Assembly: GCF_963676735.1 (NCBI RefSeq)
Contig: NZ_OY781464.1
Location: forward strand, 3,691,001 to 3,755,000
DNA length: 64,000 nucleotides
Source: an uncultured Draconibacterium sp.
GTDB lineage: Bacteria; Bacteroidota; Bacteroidia; Bacteroidales; Prolixibacteraceae
Direction of reading: 5' to 3'
Shown here: positions 26,123 through 35,780 of the stretch, in pieces
How the letters are laid out: every line of letters starts with the position of its first letter
Position numbering within the stretch: the stretch's first letter is position 1
Translations under genes and position numbers: made by a program
The notes under the pieces: generated by a model
What the model saw: only the letters and a program-made list of their open reading frames with translations
The model's database searches: none
Told to the model about the DNA's origin: nothing

Positions 26123-27352
26123 ATGGTTGATACTGATTATCTGACACATACATTAAAAAACGGCATTCGTATAATACACCAGCAAACCGATTCACCTGTT
26201 GGACATTTGGGTGTACTGATTAATGCCGGCTCGCGCGATGAAAAAGACGACGAACATGGTCTGGCCCATTTTATCGAACACTCCGTTTTTAAAGGCACAA
26301 AAAAGCGAAAAGCCTTTCATGTTTTAAGTCGCATAGAAGGTGTTGGCGGCGAGCTGAACGCTTATACCACAAAGGAAGAAACAGTGCTTTATGCCACTTT
26401 TTTAACCGATTATTACGAACGTACGGCCGAGCTGCTGAGCGATATTCTTTTTAACAGCACTTACCCCGAAAAAGAAATAAACCGCGAAAAAGAAGTGGTT
26501 GTAGAAGAAATTAATTCGTATCAGGACTCGCCTTCGGAGCTAATTTTTGATGAATTTGAAGAGTTGGTATTTGATGGCCATCCTATTGCCCGAAATATTT
26601 TGGGAACAAAAGAACGATTGCATGCCTTTAACCGTGATAAAATTTTCAACTTTATTGCAAACAACTATCACACCGACCAAATGGTGATTAGTTCGGTAGG
26701 TAACATCGATTTCCCAAACCTTGTGAAAATGCTGGAGAAACATTTCGGTGCCGTTGAGCAAAAGTTCCGCCAATCAACACGCGAGATGTTTTCAGGCTAT
26801 CAGCCACAAACAAAAACAATAGTTAAAGAAACCTTTCAGTCGCATTGTGTAATTGGCACTACAGCATTCGATTTTAAAGATCCCAAACGAATTGCAATGG
26901 TATTGCTAAATAATGTTTTGGGAGGACATGCACTAAACTCGCGATTAAACCTGGCTTTACGCGAACGACGTGGCATGGCCTACAATGTAGAATCGTCGTA
27001 CACAGCCTATTCCGATACCGGCTTGTTTAATGTGTATTTTGGCACCGATAAAGAAAACCTGAATAAAGCCATTGCCCTGGTGGAAAAAGAATTCAACCTG
27101 CTTCGCAATAAAAAAATGGGAGCCGTTCAGTTAAGTCGGGCAAAAAAGCAGTTAATCGGTCAAATTGCCGTATCAACAGAAAGCCGCGAAGACCTGATGC
27201 TAACCATTGGCAAAAGCTATTTGTTGTTTGACAAGGTAGATCCGCTGCGTGTGGTTTTTAAAAAAATTGAGGCTATTACGGCAGATGAGGTTATGGACGT
27301 AGCAAATATTGTTTTGGATAACAACAAAATGAGCACCTTGATTTACAAATAA
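26123..27352 (+). CDS. M16-family zinc peptidase (processing-peptidase/insulinase type)
   Basis: Cytoplasmic protein of 409 residues from the ATG at 26123. The inverted zinc motif HxxEH is complete (His49, Glu52, His53 in GLAHFIEHSVFKGT), and the downstream glutamate is in VVVEEINSYQDSPSE (~residue 130), as in active M16B peptidases. The rest follows the family: the glycine-rich LGGHALNSRLNLALRERRGMAYNVES block marks the second, non-catalytic half. The length fits the compact bacterial form. It is transcribed from a clear promoter and followed after 16 bases by an O-methyltransferase gene. Role: degradation or processing of peptides. Confidence 0.96.
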   Translation: MVDTDYLTHTLKNGIRIIHQQTDSPVGHLGVLINAGSRDEKDDEHGLAHFIEHSVFKGTKKRKAFHVLSRIEGVGGELNAYTTKEETVLYATFLTDYYERTAELLSDILFNSTYPEKEINREKEVVVEEINSYQDSPSELIFDEFEELVFDGHPIARNILGTKERLHAFNRDKIFNFIANNYHTDQMVISSVGNIDFPNLVKMLEKHFGAVEQKFRQSTREMFSGYQPQTKTIVKETFQSHCVIGTTAFDFKDPKRIAMVLLNNVLGGHALNSRLNLALRERRGMAYNVESSYTAYSDTGLFNVYFGTDKENLNKAIALVEKEFNLLRNKKMGAVQLSRAKKQLIGQIAVSTESREDLMLTIGKSYLLFDKVDPLRVVFKKIEAITADEVMDVANIVLDNNKMSTLIYK

Positions 27353-27368
27353 GCAGAACATCACAGCA

Positions 27369-28007
27369 ATGAATAGGCAAAAGGAGCTACACCAGTACAT
27401 TTTAAATCATATTGATGATGAAGACCCTGTTTTAACTGAACTTGATCGCGAAACAAATTTAAAAGTATTGGGTGCACGCATGATTTCCGGTCATTTACAA
27501 GGCCAGGTACTAACTATGCTGTCGAAAATGATTCGTCCAAAATACATTCTTGAACTGGGCACTTTTACCGGATATTCGGCCATTTGCCTGGCAAAGGGAT
27601 TGCCTCACGACGGGAAACTTATTACCGTTGAAGTAGATGACGAATTGGAACTACTGGCAAAAAAATACTTTGAAAAAGCTGGAATAGCTCATTTGGTAGA
27701 ACAAAAAACCGGCCCGGCTACCAACATTATCCCAACCCTCAATTACCCGTTCGACCTGGTTTTTATTGATGCCGACAAACGTGAATACGTTGATTATTAC
27801 AATTTATTGATAGATGGATTAAAACCCGGAGCTTATCTTATTGCCGACAATACCCTCTGGAGTGGCAAAGTGCTTGACGAACCCCGGCATGATGACCACC
27901 AGACACTTGGCATTCTGGCATTCAACAAGTTAATAAAACACGATAAACGAATTGAAAAAGTAATGCTACCGCTGCGCGATGGAATGACCGTCATCCGAAA
28001 AAAATAA
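27369..28007 (+). CDS. SAM-dependent O-methyltransferase (catechol-type family)
   Basis: Protein of 212 residues. The SAM-binding motif is LELGTFTGYSAICLAKGLP, the acidic ribose-binding step is KLITVEVDDELE, and DLVFIDADKREYVDYYN supplies the metal-binding Asp residues, followed by YLIADNTLWSGKVLD. This is the layout of the cation-dependent O-methyltransferase family (catechol/caffeoyl-CoA and TrmR-like enzymes). In Bacteria close relatives methylate either small catechols or tRNA wobble uridines; which applies here cannot be told. It starts 16 bases after the M16 gene, so it is probably co-transcribed. Confidence 0.93.
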   Translation: MNRQKELHQYILNHIDDEDPVLTELDRETNLKVLGARMISGHLQGQVLTMLSKMIRPKYILELGTFTGYSAICLAKGLPHDGKLITVEVDDELELLAKKYFEKAGIAHLVEQKTGPATNIIPTLNYPFDLVFIDADKREYVDYYNLLIDGLKPGAYLIADNTLWSGKVLDEPRHDDHQTLGILAFNKLIKHDKRIEKVMLPLRDGMTVIRKK

Positions 28008-28069
28008 CCCTACGTAAAATATGTTAAGCAAGTTTTGGCCGTGCGCACAGGTTTTCTGAAGAAAATCCA

Positions 28070-28089
28070 CTATATTGCTGTTAATATAG
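28070..28089. promoter_or_regulatory. Inverted repeat upstream of the hybrid kinase gene
   Basis: CTATATT-GCTGTT-AATATAG is a perfect 7-base dyad 25 bases before the ATG at 28115. It follows a second small dyad TTTTC-TGAA-GAAAA (28052-28065). It may be an operator or a stem in the leader; there is no T run for a terminator. Confidence 0.3.
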
Positions 28090-28114
28090 AGCCGATTAAA
28101 TAAATTTAACCCAA

Positions 28115-30370
28115 ATGTTAACAAATAGAAACAAACCTATGACGCAGGAGGTATTGGATGCACTTCCTGACAATTATTATGTTGTTAATCTTAATCGTAA
28201 ATCAATTGTTCAAACCAATAATAAAAAGGTTAAAGCAGGAACAGCTTGTTATGCCGTTTTATTTAACCGAACCGAACCATGCAAAATTAAAGAGGGGCAA
28301 TGTATTTGTCAGCTAAACTTTTCGGATAACAAGAAAAACGAATTTTATATATCAGACGAAACAGCTGGCTCACCCCGGCATTTTAAAGTTAAAGGCTCGC
28401 TGCTAAAAAAACAGCTGGCACTAATAACGGTGCAAGACCAAACCGATTTCCTTGAACAAAAAGAAGCCTTTAAACAAAATACAAAAAGGCTGCAACGTGC
28501 CGAGCAATTGGCTAAATTTGGGTACTGGGAGTTTGATGTCCAAACTGAAGTATTTACAACTTCGTTAGGAGGGAAACTTATCTACGGACTGGAGAAAAAT
28601 GAAATAACTTTAGAGGAAGTACGCACTTTTAACCTTGAGGCCTATCAAGACTTGTTCGATTCGGCAATGAAAGCCCTGATAAAAGAAGGCCAGGGATTTG
28701 ATATCCCTTATAAAATCAGGCGAAAAAATGACAATCAAATCCGCTCGATAAGAGCTTTGGCTACCTATTTGCCAGCCCGAAAAATGGCTTTTGGAATTGT
28801 GCATGATGTAACCGATACTGAAAAACTGGACATCGTAAAAAGGCAACACCAGGAGTACCTGTCGCTGCTGTTTGAAAATATGAATAACGCATTTGCACAA
28901 CACCGTGTTGTTACTAATGATAACGGCCAAATAAGCGATGTAATTGTTATGGATGTAAATCCTTCTTACGAAACCTTATTTGGAATTAAAAGAGAAAACA
29001 TTCAAAATAAATCGATACGAACTTTTTTCCCCGACCTTAGTGATGAGTGGGTTGAAAAGTTCGGACAAGTAGCCTTAACAGGAAAAGCAGAACAGTTTAT
29101 CGATTATTTTTCGTCGTTGGAAAAGTTTCTTGAAATCTCCATTTATTCGCCCGGACAAGGGTATTTTGTAACCAGCATTAACGATGTTACCAAACGCGTT
29201 GAGGCTGAAATTGAATTAAAAGAAACCAAAGAGAAGGCTGTTGAAAGTGATCGTCTAAAAACCCTGTTTCTGGCTAATATGAGTCACGAAATAAGAACCC
29301 CGTTAAATGGAATTCTTGGTTTTTCAAACCTGTTAAGCCAGGATGGCTTAAGCAATGAAAACCGCTTGTATTACGGTAAAATTATCGAAAACTCGGGGAA
29401 ACGCCTGATGACCATAATCGATGATATTATTGATGTGTCAATGATTCAGTCGGACCAGATAAAGATTGATTATACGGAAATAGACGTTAATGAATTATTA
29501 AACGAGATTTTTACGGTTTACACCAAAGAGAAAGCAGAAAAACTTACCCGCATAAAATTCAAAATTAAGCCGATTACGAAAGATGAGCCCTGTCTTTTCT
29601 ATTCTGACAAATCACGCCTTTTTCAGGTGTTAAACAATCTGCTTGACAATGCTTTTAAATTTACCGAGCATGGTAGCATTGAATTTGGGGTTGAAAGTAT
29701 TGACCAAAAGCAGGTGGTATTTTTTGTAAAAGATACCGGCAGAGGAATAAGAGTAGATAAACAGGATTATATTTTTGACTCTTTCCGCCAGGCCGAAGAA
29801 GGGCAAACACGTTCTCATGAAGGATTTGGACTGGGTTTGGCCATAGTAGCGGGTATTGTTGAAAAACTCGACGGCAAAATTTTACTCGACTCCGTACCCG
29901 GAAAAGGATCGGTTTTTAAAATTGTACTACCGCATAACCGCTTGCCAAAAAACACTACCAGAGATGAACCAAATCGTGATAATGTATTTGCACATCCGAA
30001 AATGCCAAAGAAAGTAGTGTCGTTTGAAGATGAAGAAATAAGCATTGCATTGCTGCGCACTGTTGTTCAGCGGCAAGGCTACGAAGTAATAAATTTTATT
30101 AATGCGAGGGAAGGCATTGAATACCTTCGAAAAAATTCGGCCGACCTCGTTCTTATGGATGTAAAGCTTCCGGATGTTAATGGCTACGAAGCCACAAAAA
30201 TTATCAAAAAGGAATTTCCTGATCTGCCGGTAGTCATTCAAACAGCCTACGCCATGGCCGATGACCGCAAGGCTGCCTTTGAGTCGGGATGCGATGATTT
30301 AATAGCTAAACCCCTCACCATTGACGCTATCCACCGGCAGCTTCATAAACACCTTGAGGTAAAAGAATAA
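28115..30370 (+). CDS. PAS-domain hybrid histidine kinase with C-terminal receiver
   Basis: Sensor protein of 751 residues without membrane segments. The N-terminus (~1-115) is a PAS-like module with clustered cysteines (TACYAVLF, EPCKIKEGQCICQL). Two further PAS modules follow (~125-240 and ~250-365). The kinase core has the phospho-acceptor His391 in NMSHEIRTPLNGILGF, the N box NNLLDNAFKFTEH, DTGRGI and the glycine box GFGLGLAIV. The receiver (~630-745) has Asp682 in LVLMDVKLPDVNGYEAT and the lysine in IAKPLT. The start may instead be ATG 28139. The cysteine-rich first PAS could sense redox state or a metal, which is inference. No DNA-binding partner is adjacent; the lone receiver at 40421-40813 is a possible partner. 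Confidence 0.95.
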   Translation: MLTNRNKPMTQEVLDALPDNYYVVNLNRKSIVQTNNKKVKAGTACYAVLFNRTEPCKIKEGQCICQLNFSDNKKNEFYISDETAGSPRHFKVKGSLLKKQLALITVQDQTDFLEQKEAFKQNTKRLQRAEQLAKFGYWEFDVQTEVFTTSLGGKLIYGLEKNEITLEEVRTFNLEAYQDLFDSAMKALIKEGQGFDIPYKIRRKNDNQIRSIRALATYLPARKMAFGIVHDVTDTEKLDIVKRQHQEYLSLLFENMNNAFAQHRVVTNDNGQISDVIVMDVNPSYETLFGIKRENIQNKSIRTFFPDLSDEWVEKFGQVALTGKAEQFIDYFSSLEKFLEISIYSPGQGYFVTSINDVTKRVEAEIELKETKEKAVESDRLKTLFLANMSHEIRTPLNGILGFSNLLSQDGLSNENRLYYGKIIENSGKRLMTIIDDIIDVSMIQSDQIKIDYTEIDVNELLNEIFTVYTKEKAEKLTRIKFKIKPITKDEPCLFYSDKSRLFQVLNNLLDNAFKFTEHGSIEFGVESIDQKQVVFFVKDTGRGIRVDKQDYIFDSFRQAEEGQTRSHEGFGLGLAIVAGIVEKLDGKILLDSVPGKGSVFKIVLPHNRLPKNTTRDEPNRDNVFAHPKMPKKVVSFEDEEISIALLRTVVQRQGYEVINFINAREGIEYLRKNSADLVLMDVKLPDVNGYEATKIIKKEFPDLPVVIQTAYAMADDRKAAFESGCDDLIAKPLTIDAIHRQLHKHLEVKE

Positions 30371-30426
30371 ACCGTGACCCGCTTGGGCTCCCAAAAACTT
30401 TAGGTAATACCTGGCAGTATTACACC

Positions 30427-31653
30427 TTATTGTTTTTGACTTTTGGCAGCCGAACCGCGCTTCGCTTTAAAATTTTGTTTACGGTTACTTCGCGGATTAT
30501 TACTCTTACGCCTTCCTTGTTTATTTGGCTCATTTGCAGCCGTATTTTGCTTTTGGGTATTATTCCCATCAGAATTACGGGGGCCCCTGTTATTGCGTCT
30601 TTTTTTGTTGCGTTTTGGCTTTTTATTGTCGAACCTGTCCAACCGTTCATCAAGGGTAACTTCCATTTTATTCTGCTCTTTGGGCTGTGCTCTTAAAGCA
30701 TTAACTTCAGGTTTTATTCCCCTCTTGTTTTTCTGAATAATATCCCGAACCTGTTTCAGGCTAAGATTAAATGTTGTGCCCATACTGCCTTCAAGCCCAT
30801 ACCATATTTCCTTTTTCAGGTAATCGGTTTTAAATGGTTTGGCAATTCCCGATTCCAGTTCCAAATCCAACAATTCTCTTGGAAATTCATTTCCGGCCTC
30901 AATATAGGCATCCAGTTCGTAAAGCAGGCAGCACTTTAGTTTGCCACAGGCACCGGCCATTTTCTGAGCTGATGGCGATAAGCCTTGTTTCAATGCCGCT
31001 TCCGACGAAATGCTGGAAAAATCAGTACGCCAGCTGGAGCAGCATAATTCGCGTCCACACGAGCCTATCCCGCCTACCAATCCAGCTTCCTGGCGTGCGC
31101 CAATCTGTTTCATTTCAATTTTTATGCGAAACTCGCGGGCATAATGCTTAATTAGTTCCCTAAAATCAACACGACCTTCGGCAATGTAATAAAATATGGC
31201 TTTTTTATTGTCGCCTCTAAACTCCACGTCACCAATCTTCATCGCCAGGCCCAAATCTGCAGCAAGCTGCCGGGCACTAATCATGGTTTCTTTTTCCCGA
31301 TTCCTGGCAATATTCAGCTGTTCAATATCGTTTTCGCTAGCCTTGCGGTAAACCACATTTAAGGTATAGCGCGATGGGTTTTTTACCCGAAGCTTAAACT
31401 GTTTTTCAGCCAGGTAGCCGGTTAGCGTAACCTCCCCAACATCATGACCGGGCGAGGTGGCAACAACTATTTTGTCTCCGCGCTTTAGTGGAATGTTTTC
31501 AAGATTTTTGAAATATTCTTTGCGGGTCGACTTAAATTTTACTTCAACAATATCCGATTTATCAGTGGTATCCGGCAAATCACTTAGCCAGTCGTATCCT
31601 TGTGTTAAACTATTTGTTGAATTATTATTGAACGAACATCCATTACAACTCAT
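30427..31653 (-). CDS. ricT: RicT/PSP1-domain protein with basic C-terminal tail
   Basis: Cytoplasmic protein of 408 residues from ATG 31653, preceded by GAGAGGA; a GTG at 31683 would add ten residues. The PSP1/RicT core includes KRGDKIVVATSPGHDVGEV, FYYIAEGRVDFRELIKHYAREF and the conserved cysteine blocks GGIGSCGRELCC and GACGKLKCC. In Bacillus RicT, with RicA and RicF, carries Fe-S clusters and guides RNase Y. RicA and RicF are absent here, as is usual in Bacteroidota. The N-terminus (MSCNGCSFNNNS) adds two more cysteines. The last ~80 residues are Lys/Arg/Asn-rich and low in complexity (KKPKRNKKRRNNRG), suggesting RNA binding. Confidence 0.9.
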   Translation of the reverse strand: MSCNGCSFNNNSTNSLTQGYDWLSDLPDTTDKSDIVEVKFKSTRKEYFKNLENIPLKRGDKIVVATSPGHDVGEVTLTGYLAEKQFKLRVKNPSRYTLNVVYRKASENDIEQLNIARNREKETMISARQLAADLGLAMKIGDVEFRGDNKKAIFYYIAEGRVDFRELIKHYAREFRIKIEMKQIGARQEAGLVGGIGSCGRELCCSSWRTDFSSISSEAALKQGLSPSAQKMAGACGKLKCCLLYELDAYIEAGNEFPRELLDLELESGIAKPFKTDYLKKEIWYGLEGSMGTTFNLSLKQVRDIIQKNKRGIKPEVNALRAQPKEQNKMEVTLDERLDRFDNKKPKRNKKRRNNRGPRNSDGNNTQKQNTAANEPNKQGRRKSNNPRSNRKQNFKAKRGSAAKSQKQ

Positions 31654-31872
31654 ATAATCCTCTCTGCTTTCTTTCAGCCACACTTCATGCTTAAACTGTT
31701 ATCACGTTTATCTTTCTGCAGCTGTTATAAATAATTCAGTGCAAAGATTGAAAAAAGAATTGAATTTTCTAATCTGGAACAAGTCTAAATTAAAATATTG
31801 CCTTTTCCTGAGGAAGGATTTAGGCTTTTTTTGTTCCTTTATACCTTAAAAGTACTACACGATTAAGCACCT

Positions 31873-33057
31873 ATGAAACTTATTAAAAAGCTTCTTATTG
31901 TAATTTTAACGGGCATGGCAGCAAATGTTTTTGCTTTTCAATTATCCAACAAGGCAAAGGTAAGTATAATCACCTGCAGCCCCGGAAACGAGATGTATTC
32001 GGTTTATGGACATTCGGCCATTCGCGTGCACGATCCGCTATTAAATTACGACGTGGCTTTTAATTATGGTATTTTTGATTTTAGCAGTCCGAACTTTTTA
32101 TACCGTTTTGCTGCCGGCCAAACCGACTATTTGCTTGGCGCCTACCGGTTTAACTCTTTTTTAAAAGAATACAAAAACGACAAACGCAGTGTTTTCGAGC
32201 AAGAGCTAAACCTTAGCGCTCAGGAGAAACAAAATATTTTAGATTTCCTGTTGTGGAATGCAAGGCCCGAAAACCGGGTTTACCGATACAATTTCTTTTT
32301 TGACAACTGTGCCACACGTGTGCGCGACGTTATTGCCCAAAATGTAGTTGGTGGCATTAGCTATACAAAGGGTGCGGCCGGCAAAACCCTGCGAACACTA
32401 ATAAAAGATTATCACGGGAAATTGCCTTGGCTGAATTTTGGTATCGATTTTCTGGTAAGTGCCGATTCAGACCGCGAGGCAACTCTGCAAGAAGAAATGT
32501 TTCTGCCCGACTATGTAATGCAGCATTTTGCTTCGGCCAAACGAAACGACAACGGGAACCCTATAACCAAACCGGTTACGGTAATTTACAAAGCTCCTGA
32601 GCAAGACTTTACTGCTTCATGGCTGCTTCGGCCACTCACAGTTGTTGTTGTACTGTTTTTTGTAATTGCTTTTGCCACGTTTAAACAGTATAAAAACAAA
32701 AGGCTGAATGTTTCGCTTGACATACTGCTTTTCGGGCTAAACGGATTAGGAGGCTTGTTGCTTACCTGGTTTACCATTTACTCCGAGCATCCGGCCATGA
32801 GCCCCAATTACAACCTGCTGTGGCTTGTGCCTGTTAACCTGTTGTTTGCCTTGCTAATGATGCGAAAAAAATGGCGGTCGGTCACCAGTTATTATCACCT
32901 TTTTTATGCAGCCTGGATGATTGTTTTTGTAGCAATAGCCGGTTTCCTTCAACAAAAATTCCATCCTGTGTTTTTTGTTCTTTGTGGTATTCTATTCATC
33001 CGCTCGTTAGCCCATGCGGTGTTTACAATTAATTCCCTGCACAAAACAAAAGGGTAG
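31873..33057 (+). CDS. DUF4105-family membrane protein, candidate lipoprotein N-acyltransferase (Lnb-like)
   Basis: Protein of 394 residues. The signal peptide ends near NVFAFQ, a periplasmic domain spans ~25-245, and about five membrane segments make up the C-terminal third. The periplasmic domain carries the likely catalytic pair His47 in YSVYGHSAIRVHD and Cys146 in FFDNCATRVRDVI. The family formerly called DUF4105 includes, to my knowledge, the Bacteroides lipoprotein N-acyltransferase Lnb, which moves an acyl chain to the lipoprotein N-terminus using such a Cys-His site. The layout here (periplasmic domain then membrane part) agrees. It lies alone between RicT and mutS with 189 bases upstream where no clear promoter was seen. 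The activity is inferred from family. Confidence 0.8.
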   Translation: MKLIKKLLIVILTGMAANVFAFQLSNKAKVSIITCSPGNEMYSVYGHSAIRVHDPLLNYDVAFNYGIFDFSSPNFLYRFAAGQTDYLLGAYRFNSFLKEYKNDKRSVFEQELNLSAQEKQNILDFLLWNARPENRVYRYNFFFDNCATRVRDVIAQNVVGGISYTKGAAGKTLRTLIKDYHGKLPWLNFGIDFLVSADSDREATLQEEMFLPDYVMQHFASAKRNDNGNPITKPVTVIYKAPEQDFTASWLLRPLTVVVVLFFVIAFATFKQYKNKRLNVSLDILLFGLNGLGGLLLTWFTIYSEHPAMSPNYNLLWLVPVNLLFALLMMRKKWRSVTSYYHLFYAAWMIVFVAIAGFLQQKFHPVFFVLCGILFIRSLAHAVFTINSLHKTKG

Positions 33058-33128
33058 TTTTGCTGCCCCTTGTTGAAAAGTTTGGATGAACAAAGCTGTA
33101 TTGAATTTCCAGCATGCGAGGAAACGAT

Positions 33129-33136
33129 TATCTTTG
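33129..33136 (+). promoter_or_regulatory. -7 promoter box (TATCTTTG) seven bases before mutS
   Basis: Exact TAnnTTTG element separated from the ATG at 33144 by only seven bases, so the transcript would start at or next to the start codon. An upstream in-frame ATG at 33114 lies before this promoter. Confidence 0.55.
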
Positions 33137-33143
33137 CTCAACT

Positions 33144-35765
33144 ATGGCTAAAAAGGATAAAAAATATGTAGAAACCCCGCTGATGAAACAATATTACAGT
33201 ATTAAGGATAAGCATCCTGACGCTGTTTTGTTATTTCGGGTTGGCGATTTTTACGAAACATTTGGAGAAGATGCCATAAAAGCGGCTGAAATATTGGGAA
33301 TTACCTTAACACGCAGAGCCAACGGTGCAGCAAGTTATGTCGAACTTGCCGGATTTCCGCATCACGCACTCGACACCTATTTGCCTAAACTGGTACGGGC
33401 CGGGCAGCGGGTAGCGATTTGCGAGCAGTTGGAAGATCCTAAAATGACCAAGAAAATTGTTAAGCGCGGAATCACGGAACTGGTAACTCCGGGGGTGAGC
33501 ATAAACGACAATATTCTTGAAAATCGTGAAAATAACTTTTTAGCGTCTGTTCATTTCGATAAAAAAAGGGCAGGTGTTGCTTTTCTTGATATTTCAACGG
33601 GCGAGTTTCTTACAGCAGAAGGAAATTTTGAATACATTGATAAGCTGCTGAATTCGTTTCAGCCCAAAGAAGTGTTGTACCAGCGAGGCCGCGGACATGA
33701 ATTCAACGAGCTTTTTGGCACCAAATTCTATACTTTTAACCTGGAAGACTGGGTGTATACCCCGGATGCTGCAAACGACCGGCTGACACGCCATTTCGAA
33801 ACAAGTTCATTAAAAGGCTTTGGGGTGCAAAACATGCAGTTAGCCATTATCGCGTCGGGTGCGGTGTTGCATTACCTCGATATTACCCAGCATCAAAAAC
33901 TGAGTCATATCTCGGGTTTAAGCCGCATTGAAGAAGAACATTACGTTTGGCTCGACCGTTTTACCATTCGTAATTTAGAATTATTTGCCCCCCTGCACGA
34001 AAGTGGTAAAGCACTGATAAACGTTATTGACAAAACAATTACCCCCATGGGCTCGCGTTTATTAAAACGCTGGATGGCTTTGCCTTTAAAAGATATCGAT
34101 CCGATTAACGAACGCCTTGAAGTGGTGGAGCTTTACCTTAAAGACCCCGACACAAAAGAAAACCTTGAAGAGCACCTCCGTCAAATGGGCGATCTCGAAC
34201 GCCTGATTTCAAAAGTTGCTGTGGGAAGGATAAACCCACGCGAGGTTGTTCAGGTAAAAAATGCACTGTCAGCAATAATACCAATAAAAAACGCCTGTGC
34301 ACAGGTTGATAATCAGGCACTAAACCGTTTTGCCGAGCAGCTGAATCCCTGCGATCTGATTCGGGAGCGAATTTCAAACGAAATTGTTGCCGATCCGCCC
34401 ACAGCCATTAACAAAGGAAAAGTAATTGCCGAAGGTGTTTCGGAAGAACTGGACGAACTTCGAAAAATTGCTTATTCAGGAAAAGATTACCTCGCACAAA
34501 TTCAGCAGCGCGAAAGTGAAAAACACGGAATTCCATCGTTAAAAATTAGCTTTAATAATGTATTTGGCTACTACATTGAAGTTCGGAATACACACAAGGA
34601 GAAAGTACCTGCCGACTGGATTCGTAAACAAACGCTAGTAAGTGCCGAACGATATATTACTGAAGAGCTTAAAGAATACGAACAAAAAATTCTGGGGGCC
34701 GAGGAAAAAATTCAGGTGCTGGAGAGTAAGCTTTTTGGCGAACTGGTTTTTGCCTTGTCGGAATACATTTCGGCTATACAATTGAACTCCAACATCCTGG
34801 CACAAATCGATTGCCTGCTGTCGTACGCCACTTGTGCAAATGCGTATAAATATTTCCGTCCGGAGGTAAATGAAGCCACATCTATCGAAATAAAGGAAGG
34901 AAGGCATCCCGTAATCGAACATCAGCTGCCGGTAGGCGAATCGTATATTGCCAACGATGTGCTGCTCGACCAGGAAGACCAGCAGATAATTATAATAACC
35001 GGGCCAAACATGGCTGGTAAATCAGCTTTGTTGCGCCAAACAGCATTAATTGTACTGATGGCCCAAATGGGTTCGTTTGTTCCGGCACAGGTGGCCAAAA
35101 TTGGCTTTGTGGATAAAATCTTTACACGCGTTGGTGCATCGGATAATATTTCGTTGGGTGAATCAACATTTATGGTTGAAATGAACGAGGCAGCCAGTAT
35201 TTTGAATAATGTTTCGGACCGCAGCCTTATCCTCTTTGACGAACTGGGCAGGGGAACCTCTACTTACGACGGTATTTCTATTGCCTGGTCGATAGTAGAG
35301 CACCTGCACGAACATGCCTATGCCAAAGCAAAAACATTATTTGCTACCCACTACCACGAGCTCAACGAAATGGAAGGCGCCTTTGGCCGGGTGAAAAACT
35401 ACAACGTTTCGATAAAAGAAGTAGGCAACAAAGTAATCTTTTTACGAAAACTGGTACGCGGGGGCAGTAACCACAGCTTTGGTATACATGTGGCAGGAAT
35501 GGCCGGAATGCCAAAATCGGTAATAAAACGTGCCGAACAAATATTAAAAAAACTTGAAGGCGGAAAAGAAAAAGAAAATTTAAGTAAACCGCTGGAAGAA
35601 ATAGGAGAAAACAGAGAAGGCATGCAACTCAGCTTTTTTCAGCTGGACGACCCTGTTTTAAAGCAAATTAGAGACGAAATTGCCGGCCTCGATGTTAATA
35701 ACCTTACGCCAATTGAGGCGCTGAACAAGTTAAATGAAATAAAGAAATTAACAGGAATTTCTTAA
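33144..35765 (+). CDS. mutS: DNA mismatch repair protein MutS
   Basis: Protein of 873 residues that finds mispaired bases in DNA and starts mismatch repair with MutL. The N-terminal mismatch-binding domain has the FxE motif in VGDFYETFGEDA (~residues 32-40). The connector, lever and clamp domains follow. The ATPase has Walker A GPNMAGKSALLRQ (starting at residue 620), Walker B LILFDELGRGTSTYDG and ATHYHELNEM. The C-terminus ends with the helix-turn-helix dimerisation part (LTPIEALNKLNEIKKL). Full length. The start at 33144 is chosen because MAKKDKKYVETPLMKQYY is the family N-terminus and because a -7 box lies between it and the earlier ATG. Confidence 0.99.
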   Translation: MAKKDKKYVETPLMKQYYSIKDKHPDAVLLFRVGDFYETFGEDAIKAAEILGITLTRRANGAASYVELAGFPHHALDTYLPKLVRAGQRVAICEQLEDPKMTKKIVKRGITELVTPGVSINDNILENRENNFLASVHFDKKRAGVAFLDISTGEFLTAEGNFEYIDKLLNSFQPKEVLYQRGRGHEFNELFGTKFYTFNLEDWVYTPDAANDRLTRHFETSSLKGFGVQNMQLAIIASGAVLHYLDITQHQKLSHISGLSRIEEEHYVWLDRFTIRNLELFAPLHESGKALINVIDKTITPMGSRLLKRWMALPLKDIDPINERLEVVELYLKDPDTKENLEEHLRQMGDLERLISKVAVGRINPREVVQVKNALSAIIPIKNACAQVDNQALNRFAEQLNPCDLIRERISNEIVADPPTAINKGKVIAEGVSEELDELRKIAYSGKDYLAQIQQRESEKHGIPSLKISFNNVFGYYIEVRNTHKEKVPADWIRKQTLVSAERYITEELKEYEQKILGAEEKIQVLESKLFGELVFALSEYISAIQLNSNILAQIDCLLSYATCANAYKYFRPEVNEATSIEIKEGRHPVIEHQLPVGESYIANDVLLDQEDQQIIIITGPNMAGKSALLRQTALIVLMAQMGSFVPAQVAKIGFVDKIFTRVGASDNISLGESTFMVEMNEAASILNNVSDRSLILFDELGRGTSTYDGISIAWSIVEHLHEHAYAKAKTLFATHYHELNEMEGAFGRVKNYNVSIKEVGNKVIFLRKLVRGGSNHSFGIHVAGMAGMPKSVIKRAEQILKKLEGGKEKENLSKPLEEIGENREGMQLSFFQLDDPVLKQIRDEIAGLDVNNLTPIEALNKLNEIKKLTGIS

Positions 35766-35780
35766 AGGAACCCAATTATT

